Positions 1 through 8,504 of a stretch of 43,780 nucleotides of DNA are shown in pieces. Origin of the DNA: Stenotrophomonas maltophilia (GTDB lineage Bacteria > Pseudomonadota > Gammaproteobacteria > Xanthomonadales > Xanthomonadaceae); contig DEZI01000005.1 of NCBI GenBank assembly GCA_002364755.1, positions 71,263-115,042 of the forward strand, written 5' to 3'. How positions within the stretch are numbered: position 1 is the stretch's first letter; every line of letters starts with the position of its first letter. The notes under the pieces were generated by a model. It did no database searches and was not told the DNA's origin. It saw only the letters and a list, made by a program, of their open reading frames with translations. A program made the translations under genes and the position numbers.

Positions 1-48
1 CCCCGCCTTCGACAGCTTCCCGCGAGCTGTTGGATCCTGCTGCTGATG

Positions 49-126
49 GTAGGTGCCGACCGTTGGTCGGCACGGATGAATTCATTCGATATCTGACAGA
101 TGTGCCGACCAACGGTCGGCACCTAC
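49..126. repeat. SMAG-type GTAG...CTAC palindrome
   Basis: Two 25-nt arms (49-73 and 102-126) are exact reverse complements. They begin with GTAG and end with CTAC, and are separated by a 28-nt AT-richer linker. Each arm also contains its own small palindrome (GCCGACC/GGTCGGC). This matches the SMAG class of REP-like elements known from S. maltophilia. The linker and right arm recur in the tandem array at 43217-43766. Confidence 0.85.
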
Positions 127-174
127 CAAAAGCCGCGCGTTCCAACAGTTGCCGATACCAACAGCTGCGTGAAA

Positions 175-357
175 CTGTCAGAGGTGGGGCGGTGTGGGTG
201 GGCAGGACCGTTGGCGCCATGGATGGCGCCATCGAGCCCCCATGGATGGGTTTACGGCGTGTCCTGACCACCCACACCGCCCCGTCATCCCACGGAATGC
301 CCGCTGTTGCTGTTGCTGTTGCTCTTGCCCCTGCAGGTGCAGGGCTGCAAGCCCTGC
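175..357 (-). repeat. Compound palindromic repeat downstream of xseA
   Basis: Read on the minus strand, the element starts with hairpin GCAGGGCT/AGCCCTGC (339-357). It continues with a hexanucleotide run GCTGTTGCTGTTGCTG (plus-strand reading, about 303-324), then a long stem formed by about 190-207 against about 266-283 with one mismatch, enclosing GGCGCC palindromes. The same order of blocks is found on the plus strand after proA (42736 onward). It lies just past the xseA stop, so the first hairpin may also act as an RNA 3'-end structure. There is no T-run. Confidence 0.7.
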
Positions 358-368
358 AAACACACCCC

Positions 369-1700
369 TTACTTGACCAGCACGTCGATCACGCCGTCGC
401 CGACGCGTGCCTGCAGCGCATCGCCGGCCTGTACCTGCCCAACCTCACGCACCAGCGTGCCGTCGTCACTGCGGGTCAGGATGCTGTAACCACGTGCCAC
501 TGTCGCCAGCGGGCTTACCGCTTCCAGCGAGCGCGCCAGCCCGCGCAGGCGCAAGGCATCACGTTGCAGCAGGCGCTGCAGTGCCGCCTGCGGGCGGCCG
601 CGCAGGGCAGCCAGGCGTCGCTGCATTTCGTCCAGCTGGCGTTGCGGATGGTGACCGCGCAGCACCGCTGCTGCATGGCGCAGGCGCGCCGCACGGCGCT
701 CCTGCTGCTGGTTGAAGGCCGCATGCAGGCGCCGGCCCAGGTCGAGCTGGCGACGACGCAGCAGGTCCAGGCGCGCCTGCGGGCTCTGCGCGTTCAGCCG
801 CAGCAGGGCGCGATCGGCGCGCTGCATCGCCTGCTGCATCGTGTGCCGCTGCAGCTGCACCATGCGCGCGGCCGTGCGGCGCAGGCGCAGGGTCAGTTCG
901 CGCTGGTCGGGCACCAGCAGTTCGGCTGCCACTGATGGCGTCGGCGCGCGCAGGTCGGCGGCGAAGTCGCTCAGGCTGAAGTCGGTTTCGTGGCCCACCG
1001 CCGATACCACCGGCGTGCCGCTGGCGGCGATCGCCCGGGCCAGCGCCTCGTCATTGAACGCCCACAGGTCTTCCAGCGAACCACCACCGCGGGTCAGCAG
1101 GATCACGTCGTAGCGGCCGCTGGCATCGGCGGCCTGCAGCAGGCGGGTGATCTGCGCGGCGGCCGTGCTGCCCTGGACGAGGGTCGGCAGCAGGTCCACT
1201 TCCAGCAGCGGAAAACGGCGGGCCAGCACGCTCAGGACGTCGCGCACGGCGGCGCCGGTGGGCGAGGTGATCACGGCCAGGCGCTGCACGTGCGCCGGCA
1301 TCGGCCGCTTGCGCGCCGGGTCGAACAGACCCTCGGCTTCCAGGCGTGCCTTCAGTTCCTCGAGGGCGCGGCGCAGTGCGCCTTCGCCGGCTTCTTCCAT
1401 GTGGTCCAGCACCATCTGGTACTCGCCACGCGCGTCGTACAGCGTCACCTTGCCGCGCACCAGCACGCGCATGCCTTCGCGCGGCACGAACTTCAGGTAC
1501 TGCGCCTTCATCCGGAACATCGCTGCGCGCAGCTGCGCGCGCGCATCCTTCAGAGTGAAATACAGGTGCCCGGACGCGGGGCGGGCGACGCTGCCCAGCT
1601 CGGCTTCGACCCAGATCGCCGGGAAGCTGCCTTCCAGCAGGTCGCGGGCAAGGGTGTTGAGCTGGCTGGGGGTGAGGACGTCGTTGTTGCGTGGCTGCAT
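369..1700 (-). CDS. xseA: Exodeoxyribonuclease VII large subunit
   Basis: 443 aa, close to the usual 440-460 for XseA. With XseB (not in the window) it forms exonuclease VII, which degrades single-stranded DNA from both ends in mismatch repair and DNA-damage processing. An N-terminal OB-fold region (about residues 8-105, starting VLTPSQLNTLARDLLEG and including SGHLYFTLKD) is followed by the catalytic region with TSPTGAAVRDVL, RGGGSLEDLWAFN and SAVGHETDFSL, then a coiled-coil arginine-rich segment and a C-terminal RGYSIL block. The start at 1700 (MQPRNND) fits the family; the upstream in-frame Met at 1775 would add a non-conserved extension. It lies 44 bp after queG on the same strand and is probably co-transcribed with it. 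Confidence 0.95.
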   Translation of the reverse strand: MQPRNNDVLTPSQLNTLARDLLEGSFPAIWVEAELGSVARPASGHLYFTLKDARAQLRAAMFRMKAQYLKFVPREGMRVLVRGKVTLYDARGEYQMVLDHMEEAGEGALRRALEELKARLEAEGLFDPARKRPMPAHVQRLAVITSPTGAAVRDVLSVLARRFPLLEVDLLPTLVQGSTAAAQITRLLQAADASGRYDVILLTRGGGSLEDLWAFNDEALARAIAASGTPVVSAVGHETDFSLSDFAADLRAPTPSVAAELLVPDQRELTLRLRRTAARMVQLQRHTMQQAMQRADRALLRLNAQSPQARLDLLRRRQLDLGRRLHAAFNQQQERRAARLRHAAAVLRGHHPQRQLDEMQRRLAALRGRPQAALQRLLQRDALRLRGLARSLEAVSPLATVARGYSILTRSDDGTLVREVGQVQAGDALQARVGDGVIDVLVK

Positions 1701-1744
1701 GGGTACGGCGGTGACGGGCGGAGCAGGGCGCTCAGGATCGCACG

Positions 1745-2815
1745 TCAGCGCGCGCCGTGCTGGGCCAGCGCCCACTGCACGTGCTCGCGCACCACGGGTG
1801 AGGGATCGTTGACGCGGGTCTGCAGGGCGGCCAGTGCGTCGGTCGAGGCCGGTGCGTTGCCCAGCGCTACGGCGATGTTGCGCAGCCAGCGCTCGTGGCC
1901 GCTGCGGCGGATCGGGCTGCCTTCGGTGCGGCGCAGGAATTCGGCTTCATCCCAGGCAAACAGCTGGTCCAGTCGCGCGGTGTCGAGATTGTTGCGCGCA
2001 CGGAAATCCGCTTCGTCGGTGCGCTTGGCGAACTTGTTCCAGGGGCAGACCAGCTGGCAGTCGTCGCAGCCGTAGATGCGGTTGCCGATCAGCGGCCGCA
2101 TGTCTTCGGGAATGGCGCCGTCGTGTTCGATGGTCAGGTAGGAAATGCAGCGCCGCGCGTCCAGCCGCTGCGGGGCGATGATGGCCTGGGTCGGGCAGAC
2201 GTCGATGCAGCGCGTGCAGGTGCCGCAGTGCGCGGTGGCCGCCGCGTCGATCGGCAGCGGGATGTCGATGTAGATCTCACCGATGAAGAACCAAGACCCA
2301 CCGTGGCGGTCGATCAGGCAGGTGTGCTTGCCTATCCAGCCGAGCCCGGCGTTGCGCGCCAGCGCGCGTTCCAGCACCGGCGCCGAATCGACGAAGACGC
2401 GGTAGCCGAGCGGCGCGACCTCATCGTTGATCTGCGTGGCCAGCTTCTGCAGCCGGTTGCGCATCAGCTTGTGGTAATCGCGGCCCAGCGCGTAGCGCGC
2501 CACATAGGCGCGGCCGGGATCGGCCAGGGTCGCCCAGGCTTCGGTGTCGTCCTTGTGGCTGTAATCCATGCCCACCGAAATCACCCTGACCGTACCCGGC
2601 AGCAGTTCTGCCGGGCGCGCGCGCAGGGTGCCGTGGCGGGCCATCCAGTCCATCGTCCCGTACAGGCCCTTGCCCAGCCAGTCGGCCAGGTGCGCCTCAT
2701 CCTCGCCCAGCTCGATGCCGGCGATGCCGCAGCGCTGGAAGCCGTGCGCACGGGCGAGCTCGCGGATGCGCTGCACGGCCAGGGCCGGATCGAGGGGGGC
2801 AGGGGCGGGGAACAT
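1745..2815 (-). CDS. queG: Epoxyqueuosine reductase
   Basis: 356 aa, a normal length. QueG carries out the last step of queuosine synthesis, reducing epoxyqueuosine to queuosine in the tRNA anticodon wobble position using cobalamin and two [4Fe-4S] clusters. Both ferredoxin-like motifs are visible: CGTCTRCIDVCPTQAI and CDDCQLVCPWNKF. The cobalamin-binding region with GYRVFVDSAPVLERALA precedes them, and a C-terminal HEAT-like part follows. The ATG at 2815 is preceded by a -10-like TATACT (2823-2828, minus strand) only 7 nt away, so the message may be nearly leaderless. Genes queG (yjeS) and nnr (yjeF) are also neighbours in E. coli, but here they are divergent. Confidence 0.95.
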   Translation of the reverse strand: MFPAPAPLDPALAVQRIRELARAHGFQRCGIAGIELGEDEAHLADWLGKGLYGTMDWMARHGTLRARPAELLPGTVRVISVGMDYSHKDDTEAWATLADPGRAYVARYALGRDYHKLMRNRLQKLATQINDEVAPLGYRVFVDSAPVLERALARNAGLGWIGKHTCLIDRHGGSWFFIGEIYIDIPLPIDAAATAHCGTCTRCIDVCPTQAIIAPQRLDARRCISYLTIEHDGAIPEDMRPLIGNRIYGCDDCQLVCPWNKFAKRTDEADFRARNNLDTARLDQLFAWDEAEFLRRTEGSPIRRSGHERWLRNIAVALGNAPASTDALAALQTRVNDPSPVVREHVQWALAQHGAR

Positions 2816-2822
2816 GCGCACC

Positions 2823-2830
2823 AGTATAAA
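2823..2830. promoter_or_regulatory. Overlapping divergent -10 elements (queG/nnr)
   Basis: The core AGTATAAA carries TATAAA on the plus strand (2825-2830, 8 nt before the nnr ATG) and TATACT on the minus strand (2823-2828, 7 nt before the queG ATG). No good -35 is seen for either direction. With a start point 6-8 nt after the -10, both transcripts would begin at or within 1-2 nt of the start codon. Confidence 0.55.
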
Positions 2831-2838
2831 ATCTCTGC

Positions 2839-4323
2839 ATGGCCAACCTTGCCGATCTGTTTGATTCTGCTGCTGCGCGTGCGCTGGATGCCCAGGCTTC
2901 GGCGCTGGCGGGCGATGGTGGCTGGGAGCTGATGGCCCAGGCCGGGCTGGCTGCCTGGCAACGCCTGCTGCGGCACTGGCCGCAGGCGCTGAACGTGGGC
3001 GTGGTGGTGGGTAGCGGCAACAACGGCGGCGACGGCCTGGTGCTGGCGCGGCATGCGTTGCTGGCCGGGCGTCGGGTAACGGCACTGACCCTGCCGGGCA
3101 AACCGCCAGCCACTGCGTTGGCGCAACGGGCAACATCGGATTTCAGGTCCGTCGGGGGAACGCTGGCGGAATTCGACGGAACGCTGCCCGCGGCCGATAT
3201 CTGGGTGGATGGTCTGTTCGGGCTGGGTTTCGACCGGGCGCCGGAAGGCACAGCACAGGCCGTGATCGAAGCACTGAACGCACAGGACGCACCGGTATTT
3301 GCACTGGATGTGCCCAGCGGCGTCGACGCCGACCGTGGCACGGTGCCGGGCGTCGCGGTGCGCGCAACGCTGACCCTGCAGTTCATCGTGGCGCACCGCG
3401 GGCTGTACACCGGCGACGCGCTGGAGCACGCAGGCGAACCCGCGCTGGCCGCGCTCCAGCTGCCCAAGACGGCGTGGCAGGGCGTTTCGGCGGCGGCCGA
3501 ACACTGGACCGGTGCGCGCTTGCCGGCATTGCTGAAGCCGCGCCGCGCCAATACCCACAAAGGCGAATCCGGCCATGTGCTGTGCGTGGGCGGCAACCAC
3601 GGCAGCGGTGGCGCCATCGCCCTGGCTGCCGAGGCGGGCCTGCGCGTCGGTGCCGGACTGCTCAGCATCGGCACCCGCGGCGACCATGTCGGCCCGCTGC
3701 TGGCGCGCCTGCCCGAGGCCATGGTGCATGCGCTGGAAGACGGCGAAGCGCTGCCCGCGCTGCTTGAAAAGGCCAAGGTCGTGGCGATAGGCCCTGGCCT
3801 GGGCCAGGACGACTGGGCGCGTGCCCTGTTTGCGCGCGTGCTGGCCTGTGGCAAGCCGCTGGTGCTCGATGCCGATGCGCTGACCCTGCTGGCCCGCGAC
3901 TCACGCGCGCTGCCCGATGCCATCCTGACCCCGCACCCGGGTGAGGCCGCGCGCCTGCTGGCATGCACCACGGCCGACATCCAGGCCGATCGCTACCGCT
4001 GCGCCCAGGCGCTGGCCGAGCGCTACCACGCCGTGGTGGTGCTGAAGGGCGCTGGCAGCATCGTCGCGGCCCCCGGCCGCACCCCGCGCCTGATTGCCGC
4101 CGGCAACCCCGGCATGGCCGTGGGCGGCATGGGTGATCTGCTGACCGGCATCATCGCCAGCCTGCGCGCGCAGGGCCTGGCTGCTTTCGATGCCGCCGCG
4201 TGTGGCGCCCTGCTGCATGCGCTGGCCGGCGATGTTGCTGCCCTGGATGGCGCGCGTGGACTGCTTCCTACTGATCTGCTGGTGCCCCTGCGGCGGCTGG
4301 CCAACCCGGAACCCCTGCAATGA
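2839..4323 (+). CDS. nnr: Bifunctional NAD(P)H-hydrate epimerase/dehydratase
   Basis: 494 aa, a full-length two-domain enzyme. It repairs NADHX and NADPHX: the N-terminal YjeF_N domain (about 1-210) epimerises the hydrates, and the C-terminal ribokinase-like domain (about 220-490) dehydrates the S form using ADP. Visible motifs are GSGNNGGDGLVLAR and ALDVPSGVDADRG (epimerase), GGNHGSGGAIALAAEAGLR and the C-terminal NPGMAVGGMGDLLTGIIA anion-hole/active-site block (dehydratase). The ATG at 2839 follows a TATAAA box very closely. It is the first gene of the nnr-tsaE-amidase-mutL cluster and overlaps tsaE by ATGA. Confidence 0.95.
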   Translation: MANLADLFDSAAARALDAQASALAGDGGWELMAQAGLAAWQRLLRHWPQALNVGVVVGSGNNGGDGLVLARHALLAGRRVTALTLPGKPPATALAQRATSDFRSVGGTLAEFDGTLPAADIWVDGLFGLGFDRAPEGTAQAVIEALNAQDAPVFALDVPSGVDADRGTVPGVAVRATLTLQFIVAHRGLYTGDALEHAGEPALAALQLPKTAWQGVSAAAEHWTGARLPALLKPRRANTHKGESGHVLCVGGNHGSGGAIALAAEAGLRVGAGLLSIGTRGDHVGPLLARLPEAMVHALEDGEALPALLEKAKVVAIGPGLGQDDWARALFARVLACGKPLVLDADALTLLARDSRALPDAILTPHPGEAARLLACTTADIQADRYRCAQALAERYHAVVVLKGAGSIVAAPGRTPRLIAAGNPGMAVGGMGDLLTGIIASLRAQGLAAFDAAACGALLHALAGDVAALDGARGLLPTDLLVPLRRLANPEPLQ

Positions 4324-4835
4324 CTGAATTCTTCCTGGCCGACAGCGAAGCCACCGAACGGCTGGGCCAGTGGCTGGCCGCCACCCGGCCCCCGCAGGCG
4401 CTGGTCGAGCTGCGCGGTGACCTCGGCGCCGGCAAATCCACCACCGCGCGTGCGCTGCTGCGCGCGCTCGGCGTGCAGGGGGCGATCCGCAGCCCTACCT
4501 ACACCCTGGTCGAGCGCTATCCGCTGTCCAGTGGCGGCGAAGCCTGGCACCTGGACCTTTACCGCATCGGCCAGGCCGGGGAGCTGGATTTCCTGGGCCT
4601 GGACGAGGGCAGTGCCGTGCTGTGGCTGGTTGAGTGGCCCGAACGTGGCGCCGGTGCGCTGCCGCCCACCGATCTGGTGGTGGCGTTGGAAATCGAAGCG
4701 CAGGGGCGGCGCGTCCGTCTCACTGGAGCCAGCGACGTGGGACGTGAATGGCTGGGTCGACTTCCGATGGGGGCGACTTGCAGGCCATTTCTGTCGGCTG
4801 ACGAGAACAAACATCGGCAGGTTACGGATTATTAA
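4320..4835 (+). CDS. tsaE: tRNA threonylcarbamoyladenosine biosynthesis ATPase TsaE
   Basis: 171 aa. TsaE is the ATPase that drives turnover of the TsaBD complex in t6A37 synthesis of ANN-decoding tRNAs. The P-loop GDLGAGKST (about residues 33-41), the SPTYTLVERY segment and the HLDLYRIG Walker-B-like region are all present. The WLVEWPERG block is typical of the family. Start and nnr stop overlap as ATGA, indicating translational coupling. The C-terminal ~20 residues are not conserved family sequence as far as I can judge. Confidence 0.93.
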   Translation: MTEFFLADSEATERLGQWLAATRPPQALVELRGDLGAGKSTTARALLRALGVQGAIRSPTYTLVERYPLSSGGEAWHLDLYRIGQAGELDFLGLDEGSAVLWLVEWPERGAGALPPTDLVVALEIEAQGRRVRLTGASDVGREWLGRLPMGATCRPFLSADENKHRQVTDY

Positions 4836-4846
4836 GGAAAAAGGTG

Positions 4847-4875
4847 TTGCATTCCGTTCAGCGCGGTGATTGAAT
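4847..4875 (+). promoter_or_regulatory. Candidate promoter for the amidase gene
   Basis: TTGCAT (4847-4852), a 17-bp spacer and TTGAAT (4870-4875) lie in an AT-rich island unusual for this genome, directly before the ATG at 4883. The -10 match is 4 of 6, so this is tentative. Confidence 0.35.
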
Positions 4876-4882
4876 CCTGACC

Positions 4883-6442
4883 ATGCGCCTGGGGAACCGT
4901 CTCATCGCCATCTGTGCCGCCGTCGGACTAGGTCTGGCGAGCGTCTGCGCGTGGGCCGGTGAGGTCCGCCAGGTCCAGCTGAATACCGGCGCGACCGGTA
5001 CCCGCGCCGAGATCTCCCTCGTGGGCAGCGGCGGCTACAAGACCCTGTCGCTGTCCTCGCCGAACCGGCTGGTGATCGACTTCCCCGATTCCAGCGCCGT
5101 GCACAACCTGAAGATGCCGGCCGCGCAGGGCGTGGTAACTGCCGTCCGCACCGGACAGCCGGTGCCGGGTACGTTCCGTGTCGTTTTCGACCTTGCTGCA
5201 TCTGTGTCGCCGTTCCGCCCGCAGATGCAGCGTGAAGGCAATGAATCCAAGCTGGTGATCGAGTGGCCGGGCGATGGCCCGGCGACGGCCGCCCGCCCGG
5301 CTGCGCCTGCGGCCACCGCCGCAGTCACCCCGTCCGCCGCCGATGCCGCCGCCGCGCAGAACGCCCAGTCGCGTGGTGATGCTGCGCGCGCCACCGCGCT
5401 GCTGACGGCCCAGGTGCAGCAGCAGGCCAGCGCCAGTGCCGCCGCTCCGGTCGCGCCGGCGCCGGCCCCGACCACCACCCCGGCCCAGGTGGCCGCTGCC
5501 GGCATCAGTGCCAGCAGCACGCCGCCGCCGTCCTCGCCGGCCGCGATCCTCGCCGGCCAGCCGACCCGTGCCGTGGTGGCTGCCGCACCGGCGCCTGCAC
5601 CCACGTCTGCCGCGGCACCCGCCGAAGCGCCGCGACCGGCCATGCCCAGCGATGCCTCGCGCATCCGCATGCAACCGGGCATGCGCCACCTGGTGGTAGC
5701 CATCGATCCGGGCCATGGCGGCCAGGATCCCGGCGCCATCGGCCCGACCGGCAAGCGCGAGAAGGACGTCACCCTGGCCGTGGCGCGCGAACTGGCCCGC
5801 CAGGTCAACGCGACGCCGGGCCTGAAGGCCTACCTGACCCGCGACAGCGACGTGTTCATCCCGCTGCCGATGCGTGCGCAGAAGGCGCGCGCGAACAAGG
5901 CCGACATCTTCATCTCGATCCACGCCGACGCTGCCGAGAACCGTTCGGCCACCGGTTCGTCGGTGTACGTGCTGTCCACCAAGGGCGCCTCCTCGCAACG
6001 CGCGCGCTGGCTGGCCGACAAGGAAAACGCGGCCGACCTGGTCGGTGGCGTGCGCCTGCAGCAGACCGAGGGCACCTTGGCCAACGTGCTGCTGGACCTG
6101 GCCCAGAGCGGTTACATGAAGGCGTCCGAAGACGCGGCCGGCCACGTGCTGGGCGGCCTGAAGCGGATCGGCAACAACCACAAGCCGAACCTCGAGCGCG
6201 CCAACTTCGCGGTCCTGCGCACCTCAGACATGCCGGCCATGCTGGTGGAAACCGCCTTCATCTCCAACCCGGACGAAGAACGCCGCCTGACCGACCCGGC
6301 CTACCAGCGCAAGGTCGCCGGTGCGGTGCTCGACGGCGTGCATACCTTCTTCAGCCGGCAGCCGCCGCCGGGTACGCTGTACGCAGCCCGCGCCCAGGCC
6401 GAGATCGACGCTGCCGCCACCATGGCCGGCGGCAGCAAGTAG
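4883..6442 (+). CDS. amiC: N-acetylmuramoyl-L-alanine amidase, AMIN + Amidase_3
   Basis: 519 aa. This is a periplasmic zinc amidase that cleaves the MurNAc-L-Ala bond to split septal peptidoglycan at cell division. The signal peptide (about 1-25, ending CAWA) leads into an AMIN domain (about 26-130) that targets the septum. An Ala/Pro-rich linker (about 132-255) and the Amidase_3 domain (about 270-495) follow. Zinc-site and catalytic motifs are AIDPGHGGQDPGAIG, a Glu in the KREKDV region, SIHADA and MLVETAFISN. There is no C-terminal LysM, so the AmiB/AmiC choice is uncertain. Its position before mutL matches amiB in E. coli. The stop codon TAG is the end of a SMAG GTAG. Confidence 0.92.
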   Translation: MRLGNRLIAICAAVGLGLASVCAWAGEVRQVQLNTGATGTRAEISLVGSGGYKTLSLSSPNRLVIDFPDSSAVHNLKMPAAQGVVTAVRTGQPVPGTFRVVFDLAASVSPFRPQMQREGNESKLVIEWPGDGPATAARPAAPAATAAVTPSAADAAAAQNAQSRGDAARATALLTAQVQQQASASAAAPVAPAPAPTTTPAQVAAAGISASSTPPPSSPAAILAGQPTRAVVAAAPAPAPTSAAAPAEAPRPAMPSDASRIRMQPGMRHLVVAIDPGHGGQDPGAIGPTGKREKDVTLAVARELARQVNATPGLKAYLTRDSDVFIPLPMRAQKARANKADIFISIHADAAENRSATGSSVYVLSTKGASSQRARWLADKENAADLVGGVRLQQTEGTLANVLLDLAQSGYMKASEDAAGHVLGGLKRIGNNHKPNLERANFAVLRTSDMPAMLVETAFISNPDEERRLTDPAYQRKVAGAVLDGVHTFFSRQPPPGTLYAARAQAEIDAAATMAGGSK

Positions 6443-6523
6443 AGTCGACCGTTGGTCGACTGCGTGCCTTGCGCGCGGTTCATGTTTTCGGCAACCGCGC
6501 AGTCGACCAACGGTCGACTCTAC
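6439..6523. repeat. SMAG palindrome overlapping the amidase stop codon
   Basis: The 26-nt arms 6439-6464 and 6498-6523 are exact reverse complements, starting GTAGAGTCGACC and ending GGTCGACTCTAC. The TAG of the opening GTAG is the amidase stop codon (6440-6442). The element lies between the amidase gene and mutL and could form a stable RNA hairpin. Confidence 0.85.
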
Positions 6524-6564
6524 CGCGCGCAGCGCGGGATGGCCGCCGAGGCCCGCGGCTCCGT

Positions 6565-6570
6565 TATCAT
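6565..6570 (+). promoter_or_regulatory. -10-like TATCAT before mutL
   Basis: TATCAT matches the -10 consensus at 5 of 6 positions and ends 6 nt before the mutL ATG. No convincing -35 is seen. It would give an essentially leaderless mutL message. Confidence 0.35.
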
Positions 6571-6576
6571 CCCTGC

Positions 6577-8478
6577 ATGACGTCTGCTCCCCATCCGCGC
6601 CCGATCCGGCCGTTGCCGGAAATCCTGATCAACCAGATCGCCGCCGGCGAAGTGGTCGAACGTCCTGCATCGGTGGTCAAGGAACTGGTCGAGAACGCCA
6701 TCGATGCCGGCGCCAGCCGTGTGGACATCGATCTGGAAGAGGGCGGTGTGCGGCTCATCCGCATCCGCGACAACGGCAGTGGCATCGCGCCCGAGCAGCT
6801 GCCGCTGGCAGTCTCGCGGCATGCCACCAGCAAGATCGCCGATCTCGACGACCTCGAATCGGTGGCCACCCTTGGCTTCCGCGGCGAAGCGCTGCCGTCC
6901 ATCGCCTCGGTAAGCCGCTTCACCCTGGCCTCGCGCCGCGCGCACGACGAGCACGGCTCGGCGCTGCAGATCGAAGGCGGCAAGATCGGCGAAGTGACGC
7001 CGCGCGCACATGCGCCGGGCACTACCGTGGAAGTGCGCGAGTTGTTCTACAACGTGCCGGCGCGCCGCAAGTTCCTGCGCGCCGAGCGCACGGAAATGGG
7101 CCACATCGAAGAATGGCTGCGCTCGCTGGCGCTGGCCCGCCCGGATGTCGAACTGCGCGTGTCGCACAACGGCAAGGCTTCGCGCCGCTACAAGCCCGGT
7201 GACCTGTATTCCGATGTGCGCCTGGCCGAGACCCTCGGCGAGGACTTCGCCAACCAGGCCGTGCGCGTGGACCACACCGGTGCCGGCCTGCGCCTGCATG
7301 GCTGGATCGCGCAGCCGCATTATTCACGGGCCAGTGCCGACCAGCAGTACCTGTACGTCAACGGCCGCTCGGTGCGCGACCGCAGTGTCGCCCATGCGGT
7401 GAAGATGGCCTACGGCGATGTGCTGTACCACGGCCGCCAGCCGGCCTATGTGCTGTTCCTGGAACTGGACCCGACCCGGGTCGACGTCAACGTGCACCCG
7501 GCCAAGCATGAAGTGCGCTTCCGCGATTCGCGCCTGGTCCACGACTTCGTCTACCGCACGTTGAAGGACGCGCTGGCCGATACCCGCGCCGGTATGTCCG
7601 CGCAGGAGATCGGTGCCGGTGCGGTCCATCCTGCGGACATGGGGGCCGCACCGATGCCGTCCAGCGCCGGTGCATCGGGCTTCGGGCTGGTGCGCGGTGC
7701 CGCGCCCGGGTCGAGCGGCGGTGGCGGTGGCTTCTCCGGGTGGCGCCCGCAGCAGCCGCTGGGCCTGCAGGTGGCCGATGCGCCCGCGGCCTATGCCGCG
7801 CTGTATGCCGCACCCGGTGCAGGCGAACGCAGCAGTGCGCTGCCGCCGATGCCGAGCGAGAACGGCCTGCCGGTGACCAGTGCCGATGCTGGCGTGCCGC
7901 CGCTGGGCTACGCCATTGCCCAGCTGCACGGCATCTACATCCTGGCCGAGAATGCCGAAGGCCTGATCGTGGTGGACATGCACGCCGCCCACGAGCGCAT
8001 CGGCTACGAGCGGCTGAAGAACGCCCACGATGGCATCGGCCTGCAGTCGCAGCCGTTGCTGGTGCCGATCACCCTGGCGGTGGGCGAGCGCGAGGCCGAC
8101 ACCGCCGAGACGGAAGCGGAAACGCTGGCCGCGCTCGGTTTCGAAGTCACCCGCGCCAGCCCAGGCGCGCTGCATGTGCGCAGCATTCCCGCCTTGCTGG
8201 CCAACGCCGAGCCGGAAGGCCTGCTGCGCGACGTGCTGACCGACCTGCGCGAGCATGGCCAGAGCCGGCGCATCGCCAGTGCGCGCGACGAACTGCTGTC
8301 GACCATGGCCTGCCACGGCGCGGTGCGCGCCAACCGGCGCCTGACCGTGCCGGAAATGAACGCGCTGCTGCGCGACATGGAAATTACCGAGCGCTCCGGC
8401 CAGTGCAACCACGGCCGGCCGACCTGGGCACGTTTTTCGCTGGCGGAAATCGACCGCTGGTTCCTGCGCGGCCGCTGA
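6577..8478 (+). CDS. mutL: DNA mismatch repair protein MutL
   Basis: 633 aa, within the usual range. MutL links MutS mismatch recognition to downstream strand processing. The N-terminal GHKL ATPase (about 1-330) shows ILINQIAAGEVVERPASVV, the ELVENAIDAG and DNGSGI motifs, GFRGEALPSIASVS and TTVEVRELFYNVPARRKFL. A Gly/Ser/Pro linker (about 345-450) leads to a C-terminal dimerisation domain ending SGQCNHGRPTWARF. That domain shows ACHGAVRAN and CNHGRP; I do not see the DQHAxxERxxYE form of the MutL endonuclease motif, although VVDMHAAHERIGYERL is closely related to it, so nicking activity is uncertain. The start at 6577 is chosen over 6469 because the upstream extension runs through the SMAG repeat. 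Confidence 0.96.
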   Translation: MTSAPHPRPIRPLPEILINQIAAGEVVERPASVVKELVENAIDAGASRVDIDLEEGGVRLIRIRDNGSGIAPEQLPLAVSRHATSKIADLDDLESVATLGFRGEALPSIASVSRFTLASRRAHDEHGSALQIEGGKIGEVTPRAHAPGTTVEVRELFYNVPARRKFLRAERTEMGHIEEWLRSLALARPDVELRVSHNGKASRRYKPGDLYSDVRLAETLGEDFANQAVRVDHTGAGLRLHGWIAQPHYSRASADQQYLYVNGRSVRDRSVAHAVKMAYGDVLYHGRQPAYVLFLELDPTRVDVNVHPAKHEVRFRDSRLVHDFVYRTLKDALADTRAGMSAQEIGAGAVHPADMGAAPMPSSAGASGFGLVRGAAPGSSGGGGGFSGWRPQQPLGLQVADAPAAYAALYAAPGAGERSSALPPMPSENGLPVTSADAGVPPLGYAIAQLHGIYILAENAEGLIVVDMHAAHERIGYERLKNAHDGIGLQSQPLLVPITLAVGEREADTAETEAETLAALGFEVTRASPGALHVRSIPALLANAEPEGLLRDVLTDLREHGQSRRIASARDELLSTMACHGAVRANRRLTVPEMNALLRDMEITERSGQCNHGRPTWARFSLAEIDRWFLRGR

Positions 8479-8504
8479 GGCCCGCAACGTTGAGGGGAGC
8501 ATCC

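Noticed and set aside
30..935. 301-codon plus-strand open frame
   Set aside because: It runs antisense through the repeat and xseA; high-GC shadow frame without recognisable protein features.
2697..3980. Minus-strand open frames opposite nnr
   Set aside because: Ser/Ala/Arg-rich shadow frames of nnr; nnr itself has clear family motifs.
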